The notes under the pieces: generated by a model
What the model saw: only the letters and a program-made list of their open reading frames with translations
The model's database searches: none
Told to the model about the DNA's origin: nothing
In this document: in pieces, positions 8,182 through 16,683 of the stretch
Position numbering within the stretch: position 1 is the first letter of the stretch
How the letters are laid out: every line of letters begins with the position of its first letter
NCBI RefSeq assembly: GCF_032102965.1
Contig: NZ_CP134880.1
Location: 2,852,001-2,916,000 of the forward strand
DNA: 64,000 nucleotides
Source of the DNA: Demequina capsici
GTDB taxonomy: Bacteria > Actinomycetota > Actinomycetes > Actinomycetales > Demequinaceae
Reading direction: 5' to 3'
Translations under genes and position numbers: made by a program

Positions 8182-9852
8182 TCACAGTGCGCCGGTTGCC
8201 GCTTCAGCCCCCAAGTAGTCACAGGCTCTCGCCGTCAGCGCCATGATCGTCAGCGCAGGGCCGACAACAGCGTTCGATGTGTAGCTCGCGCCGTCGGTGA
8301 CGAAGATGTTCGGGACATCCCACACCTGGTTGTGCTCGTTGAGCACCGACGTCGCCGGATCGGAACCCATTCGCGCTCCTCCGCACTCGTGGATCGCCGC
8401 GCCCATCGCCAGGCTGAGTCGGAACCCGAGCTTGAACACGAGCCGGCTGAAAGGGTCCGCGTCCGGCCAGATCTTCTTGGAGTCCAACCCGACCGTCGAG
8501 CCGACGAAGTTCACGCGGTAGCCAGCGACCTCCGCCATCTCACGCAGGCCAGCCATCTGCGCACGCATCATCGCCCGTTCGTTCTCGCTGATCCTGAGAT
8601 CGATGCGCGGGACAGGGACTCCCCATGCGTCTTTGCGGTGGCGCGCGAGAGTGATGCGGTTGTTCGCGTTGGGGAGCATCTCCCCGAAGCCCATGAGGCC
8701 CACGGCCGAAGGAGTGTCGTCCGGCACCGGCAACCGTCCGATGGTGCCCTGAATCGCCCAGCCCCTGGCGAACTCGGGGCGAGTGACGGAGTCGAGGTTC
8801 TCCCAACGGGGGACGTAGATGCCGCCCACCGGCGCATAGTACGGGTCCGCTGGAGCCGGGTCAGGGGGAAGGTCCACCCCGGTCCGCGCCATGTCGGACC
8901 CGAACAGCAGGCTCGGCGTCTGATCCATGAAGTAGCGGCCGAGCTGCCCGGTGGAGTTGCCCAGACCATCCGGATGCCTGGTCGTGGCGGAGTTGAGCAG
9001 CAACCTCACCGACTCGATCCCGGAGGCGCAGAGCATCACTGCGTCCGCATGCACCCTGGTCTCGCTCTTGGTCAGGCGGTCGATGAAGACCGCGCCGTCG
9101 GCGCGCCCGGTGGTGGGATTGACGGTGATGCGTGTGACGATCGCGTCGGTTCGGAGCGTCAGGCGTCCGGTCTTGAGTGCGGCTGCGACTCCAAGCGGCA
9201 CGCGGCCGAGGTTTGGCGCGGCGAAGCGCCAGGGGATGACGTGCCGCTCGGGCCATCGTGCCTCGACGCTGGCCTTGAACTCCTTCTCCGAGGAGGACAG
9301 CGGCGAAGGACCGCGGTACTGCCCGTCGGGCAACTGCGGAAGGCTTTCGGTTGTCCCATAGACGCCGTTGAAGCGTTCGACATCGTCGTAGTACGGTTCA
9401 AGGTCGGCGTAGGAGATCGGCCAGTCCTCACCGTGTCCGTCACGGCTCGCGGCCTTAAATTCGTGGTCGGAGGCGCGGAGCAGCATCCTTCCGTACGAGT
9501 GCATCCGTCCACCGAGCTGTCGGCCCCGGATCCAGAGGAAAGGGTCACCGCCGGTCGTGTACGGGTGCTTGAAGTCATTGACCAGGAACGGGCTGGTCTG
9601 CTCCTTGAACATCGCACGCCTCATCTGGACGTACTGCCCGCTCAGCGTCGACTTTGCACGGCCCACGAGATCGATGCTCATGTCGCGCGGCTTGGAGGGC
9701 TTCGGCGGCACGAAGTCGTCGGGGGTGATGTTCCTCCCCGCTTCGAGCAGCAGCACCTCCATCCCGCGTCGGGTGAGCTCGTGCGCCGCGGTGCTCCCCG
9801 CAGGTCCGGAACCGACGACTAGAACGTCGAACGTCTTCTCCAGGTTGGCCAT
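8182..9852 (-). CDS. GMC-family FAD oxidoreductase, probable glycoside 3-oxidase (CarA-like), 556 aa
   Basis: This flavoprotein probably oxidises a sugar hydroxyl, creating the keto-sugar needed for glycosidic bond cleavage. The FAD-binding Rossmann motif is DVLVVGSGPAGSTAAHEL (glycines at residues ~14-19), followed by LLEAGRN. A bacterial sugar-oxidase GMC C-terminus has IHECGGARMG with catalytic-type His488 and a final PALTIMALTARA helix. The Asn-Pro usually seen before that helix reads Gly-Pro. It is the last gene of the operon, and soil C-glycoside degraders use an FAD enzyme of this type (CarA) with the deglycosidase pair seen upstream. Start at 9852 follows GGAAGAAG. The exact substrate is inferred from context only. 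Confidence 0.82.
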   Translation of the reverse strand: MANLEKTFDVLVVGSGPAGSTAAHELTRRGMEVLLLEAGRNITPDDFVPPKPSKPRDMSIDLVGRAKSTLSGQYVQMRRAMFKEQTSPFLVNDFKHPYTTGGDPFLWIRGRQLGGRMHSYGRMLLRASDHEFKAASRDGHGEDWPISYADLEPYYDDVERFNGVYGTTESLPQLPDGQYRGPSPLSSSEKEFKASVEARWPERHVIPWRFAAPNLGRVPLGVAAALKTGRLTLRTDAIVTRITVNPTTGRADGAVFIDRLTKSETRVHADAVMLCASGIESVRLLLNSATTRHPDGLGNSTGQLGRYFMDQTPSLLFGSDMARTGVDLPPDPAPADPYYAPVGGIYVPRWENLDSVTRPEFARGWAIQGTIGRLPVPDDTPSAVGLMGFGEMLPNANNRITLARHRKDAWGVPVPRIDLRISENERAMMRAQMAGLREMAEVAGYRVNFVGSTVGLDSKKIWPDADPFSRLVFKLGFRLSLAMGAAIHECGGARMGSDPATSVLNEHNQVWDVPNIFVTDGASYTSNAVVGPALTIMALTARACDYLGAEAATGAL

Positions 9853-9939
9853 GTCGACTTCTTCCATGCTGCGGGAGCGATCCGCCGCCGGGGGACGCGG
9901 AGGGCTCCGATGTGTTGCTGTGGTGAACTGATCCTCCAA

Positions 9940-9973
9940 GGCCGCCCCGACCCCTGTGTAGGTCGAGGCGGCC
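9940..9973 (-). terminator. Intercistronic hairpin before the flavoprotein gene
   Basis: GGCCGCC-c-CGACC / eight-base loop / GGTCG-a-GGCGGCC is a strong two-segment hairpin in the 136-base gap between the Gfo/Idh stop (9989) and the flavoprotein start (9852). It may partly terminate transcription or stabilise the upstream mRNA, setting a lower or separate level of the oxidase. Confidence 0.45.
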
Positions 9974-9988
9974 AGCTCGGGAGGAGTC

Positions 9989-11092
9989 TCAGTCGAAGTA
10001 CACCGGCTTGCCCGTCTGAGCAGAGGTGTAGATCGCATCAAGGATCTCGGTGACGACGCAGGCCTGGTCGGCGGTCACCATCGGCTCGCCATCGTTCAGG
10101 ATCGCGTCGAGCCAGACGTTGGCCTCCTTGGCGGCCATGTACTCGACCACGGAGGTCGCCTTCTGACCGGGGCCGTAGTAGTTGGCAGGCATTCCAGGAG
10201 TGGTCGTGGTGAGCTCGCCACCCTGCACATTGTTGAGCGTGACGAGGTAGCGATCACCGTCCTGCGTCGAGTCGCATCCGCCCTCAGTGCCGAAGAGGGT
10301 CACCGCACCCTCACGAGACTCACGGATGTTGAGGGCCCACGCCGCCTCCACGAAGAGAGATGCACCATTCTTGAAGCGGACGAACCCGAACGCAGAGTCC
10401 TCGACGTCATAGGTCTCCGGGTCCCACGGCGCGACCATGTTGCCCTCGGGCTTGTCGCCGAGTTTGTAGTTCACGACGCCGGTCACGGACTCGACGTCGT
10501 AGTTGCCCATCAGCCACAGCGCCAGATCGATCGAGTGGCCACCGAGGTCGATCAGCGGGCCACCGCCCTGCTTCTCCTTGTCGGTGAAGACACCCCACGT
10601 AGGGACGCCGCGCCGACGCACGGCGTGGGCGCGCGCTGCGTAGATCTCGCCGAAGCGACCCTCGTCCGCGCACTTGCGCATGAACTCGGCGTCGTCACGG
10701 AACCGGTACTGGAAGCCGACGGAGAGCTTCTTGCCGGCCTTGACGGCCGCATCGCGCATTGCGCGGGCGTCCTCTCCGGTGACAGCCATCGGCTTCTCGC
10801 ACATGACGTGCTTGCCCGCCTCGAGGGCGGCCACGGTGATCTCGCGGTGGGTGACGTTCCACGTGCACACGTGGATCACGTCGATGGAATCGTCGGCGAG
10901 GAGCTGACGGTAGTCGGTCGACACGTAGGCACCCGGGTTGCCGTAGGTCTCCTTGGCGGCTTCAGCCTTCCCGATCTCGAGGTCACAGAAGGCGACAACC
11001 TCGGCGCGGTCCCGGTGGGCGGACAGACCGGCCAGGTGCTTGGCCGTGCCGATGTAGCCGAGACCCACAATTCCGATGCGGAGCTTCTTCAT
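9989..11092 (-). CDS. Gfo/Idh/MocA-family NAD(P)-dependent oxidoreductase, 367 aa
   Basis: The N-terminal Rossmann fold begins GIVGLGYIGTAKHL. The family EKP motif (CEKPMAVT, residues 99-101) contains the catalytic-type Lys, and IDLGGHSIDLALWLMG supplies the Asp/His pair of the C-terminal alpha/beta domain. Family members oxidise or reduce sugar hydroxyl or keto groups. In this operon a role in reducing or rearranging a keto-sugar released by the deglycosidase is plausible, although the NAD enzyme could instead start glycoside oxidation. The ATG at 11092 follows GAAAGGAAAG. It is the tenth gene of the operon and differs clearly from the other Gfo/Idh enzyme at 13164-14324. Confidence 0.87.
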   Translation of the reverse strand: MKKLRIGIVGLGYIGTAKHLAGLSAHRDRAEVVAFCDLEIGKAEAAKETYGNPGAYVSTDYRQLLADDSIDVIHVCTWNVTHREITVAALEAGKHVMCEKPMAVTGEDARAMRDAAVKAGKKLSVGFQYRFRDDAEFMRKCADEGRFGEIYAARAHAVRRRGVPTWGVFTDKEKQGGGPLIDLGGHSIDLALWLMGNYDVESVTGVVNYKLGDKPEGNMVAPWDPETYDVEDSAFGFVRFKNGASLFVEAAWALNIRESREGAVTLFGTEGGCDSTQDGDRYLVTLNNVQGGELTTTTPGMPANYYGPGQKATSVVEYMAAKEANVWLDAILNDGEPMVTADQACVVTEILDAIYTSAQTGKPVYFD

Positions 11093-11161
11093 TGTTCTTT
11101 CCTTTCTTCACACTGCTTCAAGTGGTGTGGCCGAGGGACGGCGCGTCCGCTCAGCCCGGGT

Positions 11162-12139
11162 TCAGGAGAGGCTGAGCACCGCCGAGGTAGAGGCGACGCG
11201 GGCGCTGTCAGCAGCGCCGATCAAGCCGGCGTCATTGCCGAGCAGCGCGGTCAGGATCTGCAGCCTCCCGCCCACGCCCTGGCCGGAGAGGTTCGCGCGG
11301 AACCCGTCCTCGGCGCTCGGGATGATGAGGTCGCCAGCGGCCGCCGAGATCCCGCCGCCGATGATCACCGCCTCCGGGTCGACGACCGCGGCAAGAGTCG
11401 CGATCCCCCGTCCGAGGTAGTACCCGAATCGGCGCAGGAGTCGAAGTGCGACGGCGTCGCCTTCACGCGCCGCCGCAGTGACGTGTGCCCCTCCGATCGG
11501 CGCGTCTCCGGCGAGCCTGGACATGGCTGCCGCAGCGTCCGGGTCCGCGGTGGCGATGGAGTTCGCCAGCCGACCCAGCGCGGTGCCTGACGCGTACGCC
11601 TCCCAGCACCCTTCTCGGCCGCAACCGCAGTAGTGCCCGTCGGGCACGATCGTCAGGTGGCCAAGCTCCGCCGCGCCGCCGAATCCTCCTCGCAGCAGCT
11701 TGCCGCCAGAGATGATCCCTCCCCCGAGCCCGGTGCCCAGGGTGAGCATCACGATGTCGTGGCGGCCACGACCGTTTCCGAAGCGGAACTCAGCCCAGGC
11801 GGCTGCGTTCGCATCGTTCTCCACCGTGACGGGCAGCCCGATGAGCGAGCTCAACCGTGCCCCGAGGGGGTGGTCTCGCCATGCGATGTTGGGAGCGAAG
11901 AGCACCGTCGAGTTGTCGGGGGCGACGAATCCGGCAGCGGCTACTCCGACGGCGACGACACCGCGCCCTTCGCTGAGCTCGGCCACGGCCGCAGCGACGT
12001 CCTCCTCGATGCCCTCCGGGTCGGCAGGATCGGTCGTGCGCCTCGTGCGGACCACGACCTCCCCGTCATTGTCGACGAGACCGGCGAGGATGTTCGTGCC
12101 GCCGATGTCGACTCCGACGGCCAGGCCTTCCGATGTCAT
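11162..12139 (-). CDS. ROK-family sugar kinase (glucokinase-like), 325 aa
   Basis: It likely phosphorylates the released sugar with ATP. The ATP phosphate-1 motif is VGVDIGGTN (Asp11), and TLGTGLGGGII is the second phosphate loop. The ROK zinc site is visible as GHLTIVPDGHYCGCGREGC. There is no N-terminal helix-turn-helix, so this is an enzyme rather than a repressor. Catalytic-type Asp lies in VENDANAAAWAE. Its place between an isomerase and a dehydrogenase suggests that glucose or a related hexose is the final product of the pathway. The ATG at 12139 is 9 bases after the preceding gene's stop. Confidence 0.87.
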   Translation of the reverse strand: MTSEGLAVGVDIGGTNILAGLVDNDGEVVVRTRRTTDPADPEGIEEDVAAAVAELSEGRGVVAVGVAAAGFVAPDNSTVLFAPNIAWRDHPLGARLSSLIGLPVTVENDANAAAWAEFRFGNGRGRHDIVMLTLGTGLGGGIISGGKLLRGGFGGAAELGHLTIVPDGHYCGCGREGCWEAYASGTALGRLANSIATADPDAAAAMSRLAGDAPIGGAHVTAAAREGDAVALRLLRRFGYYLGRGIATLAAVVDPEAVIIGGGISAAAGDLIIPSAEDGFRANLSGQGVGGRLQILTALLGNDAGLIGAADSARVASTSAVLSLS

Positions 12140-12147
12140 GAGGCCAC

Positions 12148-13167
12148 CTACTCCCCGGGCTGCCTGGCGGTGCTGAACGCCGCATCGAAGGAGGCGGTGG
12201 GGGGATCGACGAGGTGCGCGCGGACGAAGTCGACCGCTCGCTTACCTCCCTCGAGCCGGTCCATGCCAGCGTCCTCCCACTCGATGGAGACGGGCCCCTG
12301 GTAGCCGATCGCGTTGAGGGTCCTGAATGCGCGATCCCAGGGCACATCGCCCTCACCTGTCGAGACGAAGGTCCATCCGCGACGAGGGTCGTTCCACGGA
12401 AGGTGCGAGCTCATGCGCCCGTTGCGGCCGTTGCCGGTCGCCATCTTGGTGTCCTTGCAGTCGACGTGAAGGATCTTGTCGGCGAAGTCGACGAGGAAGC
12501 CCACGGGGTCGATCTCCTGCCACATCATGTGACTGGGATCCCAGTTGAGACCGAAGGCGGGACGGTTGTCGATCGCCTCGAGGGTGAGCTGGGTGGTCCA
12601 GTAGTCGTACGCGATCTCGGACGGATGCACCTCGTGCGCGAAGCGGACGCCCTGGTCATCGAACACGTCGAGAATCGGGTTCCAGCGCCGCGCGAAGTCC
12701 TCGTAGCCTTCGGCGATCACCGAGTCCGGCACCGGGGGGAACATCGCCACGTACTGCCAGATCTTCGAGCCGGTGAATCCTACGACGGTGTCGACACCGA
12801 GGTTGCGCGCGGCGATCGCGGTGAGCTTCATCTCCTCGGCCGCGCGCTGGCGTACCCCTTCGGCGTCGCCATCGCCCCAGACTCGGTCCGAGACCATGTC
12901 GCGGTGCCGGAAGTCGATCGGGTCGTCGCAGACCGCCTGGCCCTTGAGGTGGTTCGAGATGGCCCAGACGCCGAGGCCGTAGCGGTCGAGGAGGTCCTTG
13001 CGCTCGGCGACGTACGCGGGGTCCTCCGCGGCGCGGTAGACATCCAGGTGGTCGCCCCAGCAGGCGATCTCCAGTCCGTCGTAACCCCAGCTGGACGCCA
13101 GTCGGCAGACCTCCTCGAACGGCAGGTCGGCCCACTGTCCAGTGAACAGCGTGATGGGGCGGCTCAT
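12148..13167 (-). CDS. Sugar phosphate isomerase/epimerase-family TIM-barrel protein, 339 aa
   Basis: This is a xylose-isomerase-like TIM barrel. Candidate divalent-metal ligands are Glu179 in AHEVHP, Asp210 and His213 in NWDPSHM, His234 in HVDCKD and Glu296/298 in SIEWED. Such proteins isomerise, epimerise or lyse keto-sugars. In known C-glycoside gene clusters a protein of this family accompanies the deglycosidase subunits, and it may process the released 3-keto-sugar. The ATG at 13167 overlaps the previous stop by 4 bases (ATGA), so translation is probably coupled. Confidence 0.83.
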   Translation of the reverse strand: MSRPITLFTGQWADLPFEEVCRLASSWGYDGLEIACWGDHLDVYRAAEDPAYVAERKDLLDRYGLGVWAISNHLKGQAVCDDPIDFRHRDMVSDRVWGDGDAEGVRQRAAEEMKLTAIAARNLGVDTVVGFTGSKIWQYVAMFPPVPDSVIAEGYEDFARRWNPILDVFDDQGVRFAHEVHPSEIAYDYWTTQLTLEAIDNRPAFGLNWDPSHMMWQEIDPVGFLVDFADKILHVDCKDTKMATGNGRNGRMSSHLPWNDPRRGWTFVSTGEGDVPWDRAFRTLNAIGYQGPVSIEWEDAGMDRLEGGKRAVDFVRAHLVDPPTASFDAAFSTARQPGE

Positions 13168-14324
13168 CGCAATACCTCCTTGTTGATGTGGGAACAGTCG
13201 ATGGACATGCGGGTGCGGCTGGACTCTCGCGCGGCCTCCATGACCGCGAGGACCCGCCGCACCTCTGCGGCCCTGACACGCGAGTCGCGTCCGTCACGCC
13301 ACGCGTCGAGCATGTCCGTGTAGAACTCGGCGTGGTCGACCTCCACCGTGGGCAACGGCTCGGTGGCGATCAGGCCCGGCCTAGGGACACCAAACGACCT
13401 GGTGGGCCCGTACGACGCAGCGGACTTGTCCTGGTCGTGGGCGACGTTCTCGAGCAGGGCCGTGGTGCGAACGATCGCCCCAGCCGGGTCGAACCCATCG
13501 GCCTGAAGGGCGCCTGTGCTGCCGCCTACGTACCAGTGGCGGTCGAACCAGCCATCCCGATCGGCGAGGAAGTATGTGCCAAGCTCGAGCTCGACGACGA
13601 CATCGTTGGCGAAGCACATGAGGATCTTGAAGTAGTCGTCGACCTCGTCGTTGATGACGTTGCGCACTTCGGCCCACACGGACACGAGCTCCGAATCGAC
13701 GAGGTCGAGAGCCTGGTCGATCATGTGGACGCCCCAGTCGTACAGCATGCCGCCGCCTTCGTTGGTGTAGACGTGCCAGTCGTGCATGCGCCCGTTGTAG
13801 CCGTAAAGCGAGCTCTGGATCGTGTAGACCTCACCGAGGGCTCCGCTCTCGACGGCGGCCTTGACCGTGCAGTAGTCCTTGTCGAGCCTCCGCTGCTGAT
13901 GCACCGTGAAGCGCACGCCGGACTCGGCCACTGCCGAGAGCATGGCATCGAGCTCGGCGACGTCGAGTGCAGCGGGCTTCTCGCACAGGATGTGCTTGCC
14001 CGCGTGCGCCGCTGCGATCACGATCTCCGCGTGGGTGCGGTTCGGTGTAGCGACGACGACCGCGTCGACTGACGCCTCGCCCAGCAACCGAGCGACTGAG
14101 TCGTACGTCGCGATGCCCGGCTTGGCCTCTCGCGCTTCCGCGAGGCGCGCGTCCGAGACGTCGCACACGGCGACCACGCGCGCACCGGGGAGTTGGTCAA
14201 GTGAGGCGACGTGACGGCGTCCGATGAATCCGTACCCGATCACGGCCCAACGCAGGGGCCGAGGAGTGCTCTCACGAAGCGCCGCGACAGCCACGGCAGA
14301 CGCCGCTTCAACGTCCGTGATCAT
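13164..14324 (-). CDS. Second Gfo/Idh/MocA-family oxidoreductase, 386 aa
   Basis: The Rossmann motif is [16 protein letters not shown] (residues ~28-42), with CEKPAAL at 114-120 and [16 protein letters not shown] carrying the Asp and His typical of the active site. The C-terminal domain is longer and differently spaced than in the other family member at 9989-11092, so the two probably act on different substrates. It may interconvert hydroxyl and keto forms of the sugar with NAD(P). I chose the ATG at 14324, which follows AAGGAACGA and overlaps the upstream stop by ATGA. Confidence 0.83.
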   Translation of the reverse strand: MITDVEAASAVAVAALRESTPRPLRWAVIGYGFIGRRHVASLDQLPGARVVAVCDVSDARLAEAREAKPGIATYDSVARLLGEASVDAVVVATPNRTHAEIVIAAAHAGKHILCEKPAALDVAELDAMLSAVAESGVRFTVHQQRRLDKDYCTVKAAVESGALGEVYTIQSSLYGYNGRMHDWHVYTNEGGGMLYDWGVHMIDQALDLVDSELVSVWAEVRNVINDEVDDYFKILMCFANDVVVELELGTYFLADRDGWFDRHWYVGGSTGALQADGFDPAGAIVRTTALLENVAHDQDKSAASYGPTRSFGVPRPGLIATEPLPTVEVDHAEFYTDMLDAWRDGRDSRVRAAEVRRVLAVMEAARESSRTRMSIDCSHINKEVLR

Positions 14325-15007
14325 CGGGGATCGTTCCTTCCCGTGAGTGCGTCGAACCCACGTGCGAAGTGCCGAATGGCGTATCCGACGAGAAGCGCGG
14401 AGATGAGAGTTCCCACGCCGATTCCGACTCCGGCCTGACCGGCGATCAGACCGATCACGAGGGCGATGGCGACCATCGCGCAGTCGTGGACGATCTTGAC
14501 GATGCCGAACTCCCAGCTGGTGCGGATGCTCACGGCTTGCACTACGCCGTCGGGCGGGGCGACGAGCAGGTTCGAGCGGATCACGAGTGTCGTGCCAAGT
14601 GCCGTCAGGGCGATGCCCACAGCAAGCAGGACCGCGCTCGTGAGCCAGCCGCTCCCCGTGCGCTCGGGGATCACGGTGTCGAAAGTGCCGATCGCCCACG
14701 CGAACGCGAACGCGCCCACGAGCTGGAGTGGCACCTTCCACGTGGTCCGCCGCCACAGCACGAGCGCCTGCAAGGCGACCTGCAGCCCGTAGATTGCGAA
14801 GGACGCCACGCCGAGCGACCACGCCGAGGTCTGTGAGAGGACGAAGGGGACGGAGTTGACCGGCGAGACGCCGAGATCAGCCCGGATGGTGACGACGATG
14901 CCCGCGGAGAGGACGGGCACGCCGATGGCATACGCGGCAAGCCTGGAGGGGCTGAACACGCGCATGGCCCTCACCCGGAGTCTGGTCTCGGACGTCTCGA
15001 CAGACAT
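14321..15007 (-). CDS. YczE/YitT-like integral membrane protein, 228 aa
   Basis: The protein has five to six predicted transmembrane helices, with conserved-type motifs IRADLGVSPVNSVPFVLSQ and VIRSNLLVAPPDGVVQAVS, as in the YczE/YyaS membrane family. Its molecular role is unknown in the family. It lies inside the glycoside operon, with a one-base overlap with the deglycosidase gene before it (TGATG at 15007) and four with the oxidoreductase after it. This points to a functional link such as transport of a substrate, aglycone or product. It is not a standard partner of ABC sugar importers. Confidence 0.72.
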   Translation of the reverse strand: MSVETSETRLRVRAMRVFSPSRLAAYAIGVPVLSAGIVVTIRADLGVSPVNSVPFVLSQTSAWSLGVASFAIYGLQVALQALVLWRRTTWKVPLQLVGAFAFAWAIGTFDTVIPERTGSGWLTSAVLLAVGIALTALGTTLVIRSNLLVAPPDGVVQAVSIRTSWEFGIVKIVHDCAMVAIALVIGLIAGQAGVGIGVGTLISALLVGYAIRHFARGFDALTGRNDPR

Positions 15008-16152
15008 CAGTTGCTCGTCGCCGGCTCGTCGGCTTCGATGAGGCGCTTGAGCATCGTGTGGTGCATGCGAACCTGGTCGACCTCGGACATGAGGAACTCG
15101 CGGGGACGGTCCTGGTGGTAGCGCTGACCCTCATACTCGGTGTTGATGTACCCGTCCCAGCCTGCGGCCTTGAGCGCGGCGATCGGCTTGTCGTAGTCGA
15201 TGGTGGCGTCGTGGAACTCGCCGGGCCGGCCCGGGATCTCGGACATGTGGTTGAACTTGCCGTGGATGTGGACGACAAGGTCGGACAGCTCACCGAGGAG
15301 GTCGGCCGAAGTGTTGGAGAACATCAGCGCCTCCGCCACCGTCGTGTAGTCCACGTGTTGCGGATCGCTGACCCGGTCGTCTGCGAACTTCTTGATGCCG
15401 TTGAACGCGTCGGCGAACTGAGGTGTGACGTCGCCGCTCGACAGGAAGCGTCCAAAGTCGGACCGAAGGTTGCCCGCGGTGGAGTGGGACAGGTCGACGT
15501 AGCCGAACTCGGCGGTGCCGGCACGCAGTTGCTCGGACAGCTCGGTCGCCGCAGACGTGGCCGCCGGTGCCGCACCTCGACGCTCGAAGAGCGCGAGCTG
15601 GACCTCGGAAGGCGCGAACTGGAAGATGCCGAAGTCCGGCACGATCCCGAGGTGTCGGGTGCCGGTCCTCGCGACCAGCTCCCTGATCTCGGTGACCGCT
15701 GCCCCCTCGAGCGGCATGGGCTGGTGGATCTCCTTGCCGAGCCGGATGTCGAGCTCCTCCGCGAGAGGAAGCACCATCTCCAGGATCTCCACCGGCACCA
15801 CCGACAGGACACGGACATTGGAGAATCCGAGGCGCTTGGCAAGGCGCAGGTCGCGTCGAAGCCGGTCGGCGGACTCCTCGTAGGTCATCACGTGGTCACG
15901 GAACTGAAGGACGTCCATGCAGACGTCCATCGCCACCGGCGTGGTCCCGTAGGTGTCCATCCAGGAGAACCACTCGTCGACGAACGCGTCGCCGGGATCC
16001 GGGTAGCGCAACGACATCTCGTCGACGATCTCGATGCCGTCGGCCCCATCGAGGTTTGTCCCCACCTCGCGGATCTCGTCCTCCAGGGTCATCTCCTCAA
16101 GGAACTGAGCCTGCTGGTAGCTGTACAGCGACACACCGCGCTTGATGGTCAT
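15007..16152 (-). CDS. C-glycoside deglycosidase alpha-subunit-like TIM-barrel protein, 381 aa
   Basis: This large TIM-barrel protein of the sugar isomerase superfamily is the likely catalytic subunit that cleaves a 3-keto-glycoside. Candidate metal ligands are Glu141 (GKEIHQP), Asp173 (VPDFGIF), His297 (VHIHGKFNHM) and Glu339 (NTEYEGQRYHQD). The last two motifs resemble those of CarB/DfgA/DgpC-type deglycosidases. It overlaps the beta-subunit-like gene by ATGA, as expected for subunits made together. Family knowledge: these alpha/beta pairs use a Mn/Mg-type metal and deprotonate the aglycone phenol to break the C-C bond. Close relatives cleaving O-glycosides cannot be excluded. Confidence 0.72.
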   Translation of the reverse strand: MTIKRGVSLYSYQQAQFLEEMTLEDEIREVGTNLDGADGIEIVDEMSLRYPDPGDAFVDEWFSWMDTYGTTPVAMDVCMDVLQFRDHVMTYEESADRLRRDLRLAKRLGFSNVRVLSVVPVEILEMVLPLAEELDIRLGKEIHQPMPLEGAAVTEIRELVARTGTRHLGIVPDFGIFQFAPSEVQLALFERRGAAPAATSAATELSEQLRAGTAEFGYVDLSHSTAGNLRSDFGRFLSSGDVTPQFADAFNGIKKFADDRVSDPQHVDYTTVAEALMFSNTSADLLGELSDLVVHIHGKFNHMSEIPGRPGEFHDATIDYDKPIAALKAAGWDGYINTEYEGQRYHQDRPREFLMSEVDQVRMHHTMLKRLIEADEPATSN

Positions 16153-16634
16153 CGCTGGGTCACCTCCTCGGTGGTCGTGCTCCCCGACAGCGGGAGCGTG
16201 TAGGTCACGATGTAGGGCGTCTTGTCGGAGCCCGCGCCCGTACCTGGCGTGGGTGGCGTGACCACCCATTCCTCGTCGGTCGGGAGGTATCCGTAGGCGG
16301 CCAGCACCGACTGCTGGAACCGAATCGTGTGGTCGCCCTCGGCAAGGCCTCCTGGCGCGGCGACGTGAAGGATGGCCGCCTCGGGATAGTCCCAGTGCTC
16401 CCACACCGCGGCCTTGACCTCGTCGAAGGTCCTCGGAGCCTTGCCATTGACCTCGAAGGTTTGAACCGACACCGGGTAGCTCACGCCATCGACCTCGACG
16501 AAGTAGCCGTTGTGGAGGGACAGGAAGCAGCCTCGGTAGTTGGCGTGCTTGACGGCCATCGTGAAGCCGACGACCTCGCCGTCTCGTACCTCGTTCTTGA
16601 GGCTGTCGGCCTTGATCAGGAAGTTGTCGAACAC
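16149..16634 (-). CDS. C-glycoside deglycosidase beta-subunit-like protein (DUF6379 type), 161 aa
   Basis: The sequence from VFDNFLIKADSLKNEVRDGE through GFTMAVKHANYRGCFLSLHN and VEVDGVSYPV has the layout of the small beta-sandwich subunit of C-glycoside deglycosidases (CarC/DfgB/DgpB, formerly DUF6379). The family pairs obligatorily with a TIM-barrel alpha subunit, here the next gene. The start is the GTG at 16634 behind AAGGAGA; longer frames upstream are Pro/Arg-rich and lack this signal. About 40 C-terminal residues (TGAGSDKTPYIVTYTLPLSG onward) extend the core. Enzyme activity is inferred from family resemblance and gene order. Confidence 0.72.
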   Translation of the reverse strand: MFDNFLIKADSLKNEVRDGEVVGFTMAVKHANYRGCFLSLHNGYFVEVDGVSYPVSVQTFEVNGKAPRTFDEVKAAVWEHWDYPEAAILHVAAPGGLAEGDHTIRFQQSVLAAYGYLPTDEEWVVTPPTPGTGAGSDKTPYIVTYTLPLSGSTTTEEVTQR

Positions 16635-16683
16635 AGGAGTCTCCTTGTCTTGTCGACGTGAGGGGTGAGTACGGGGGCTCGGG

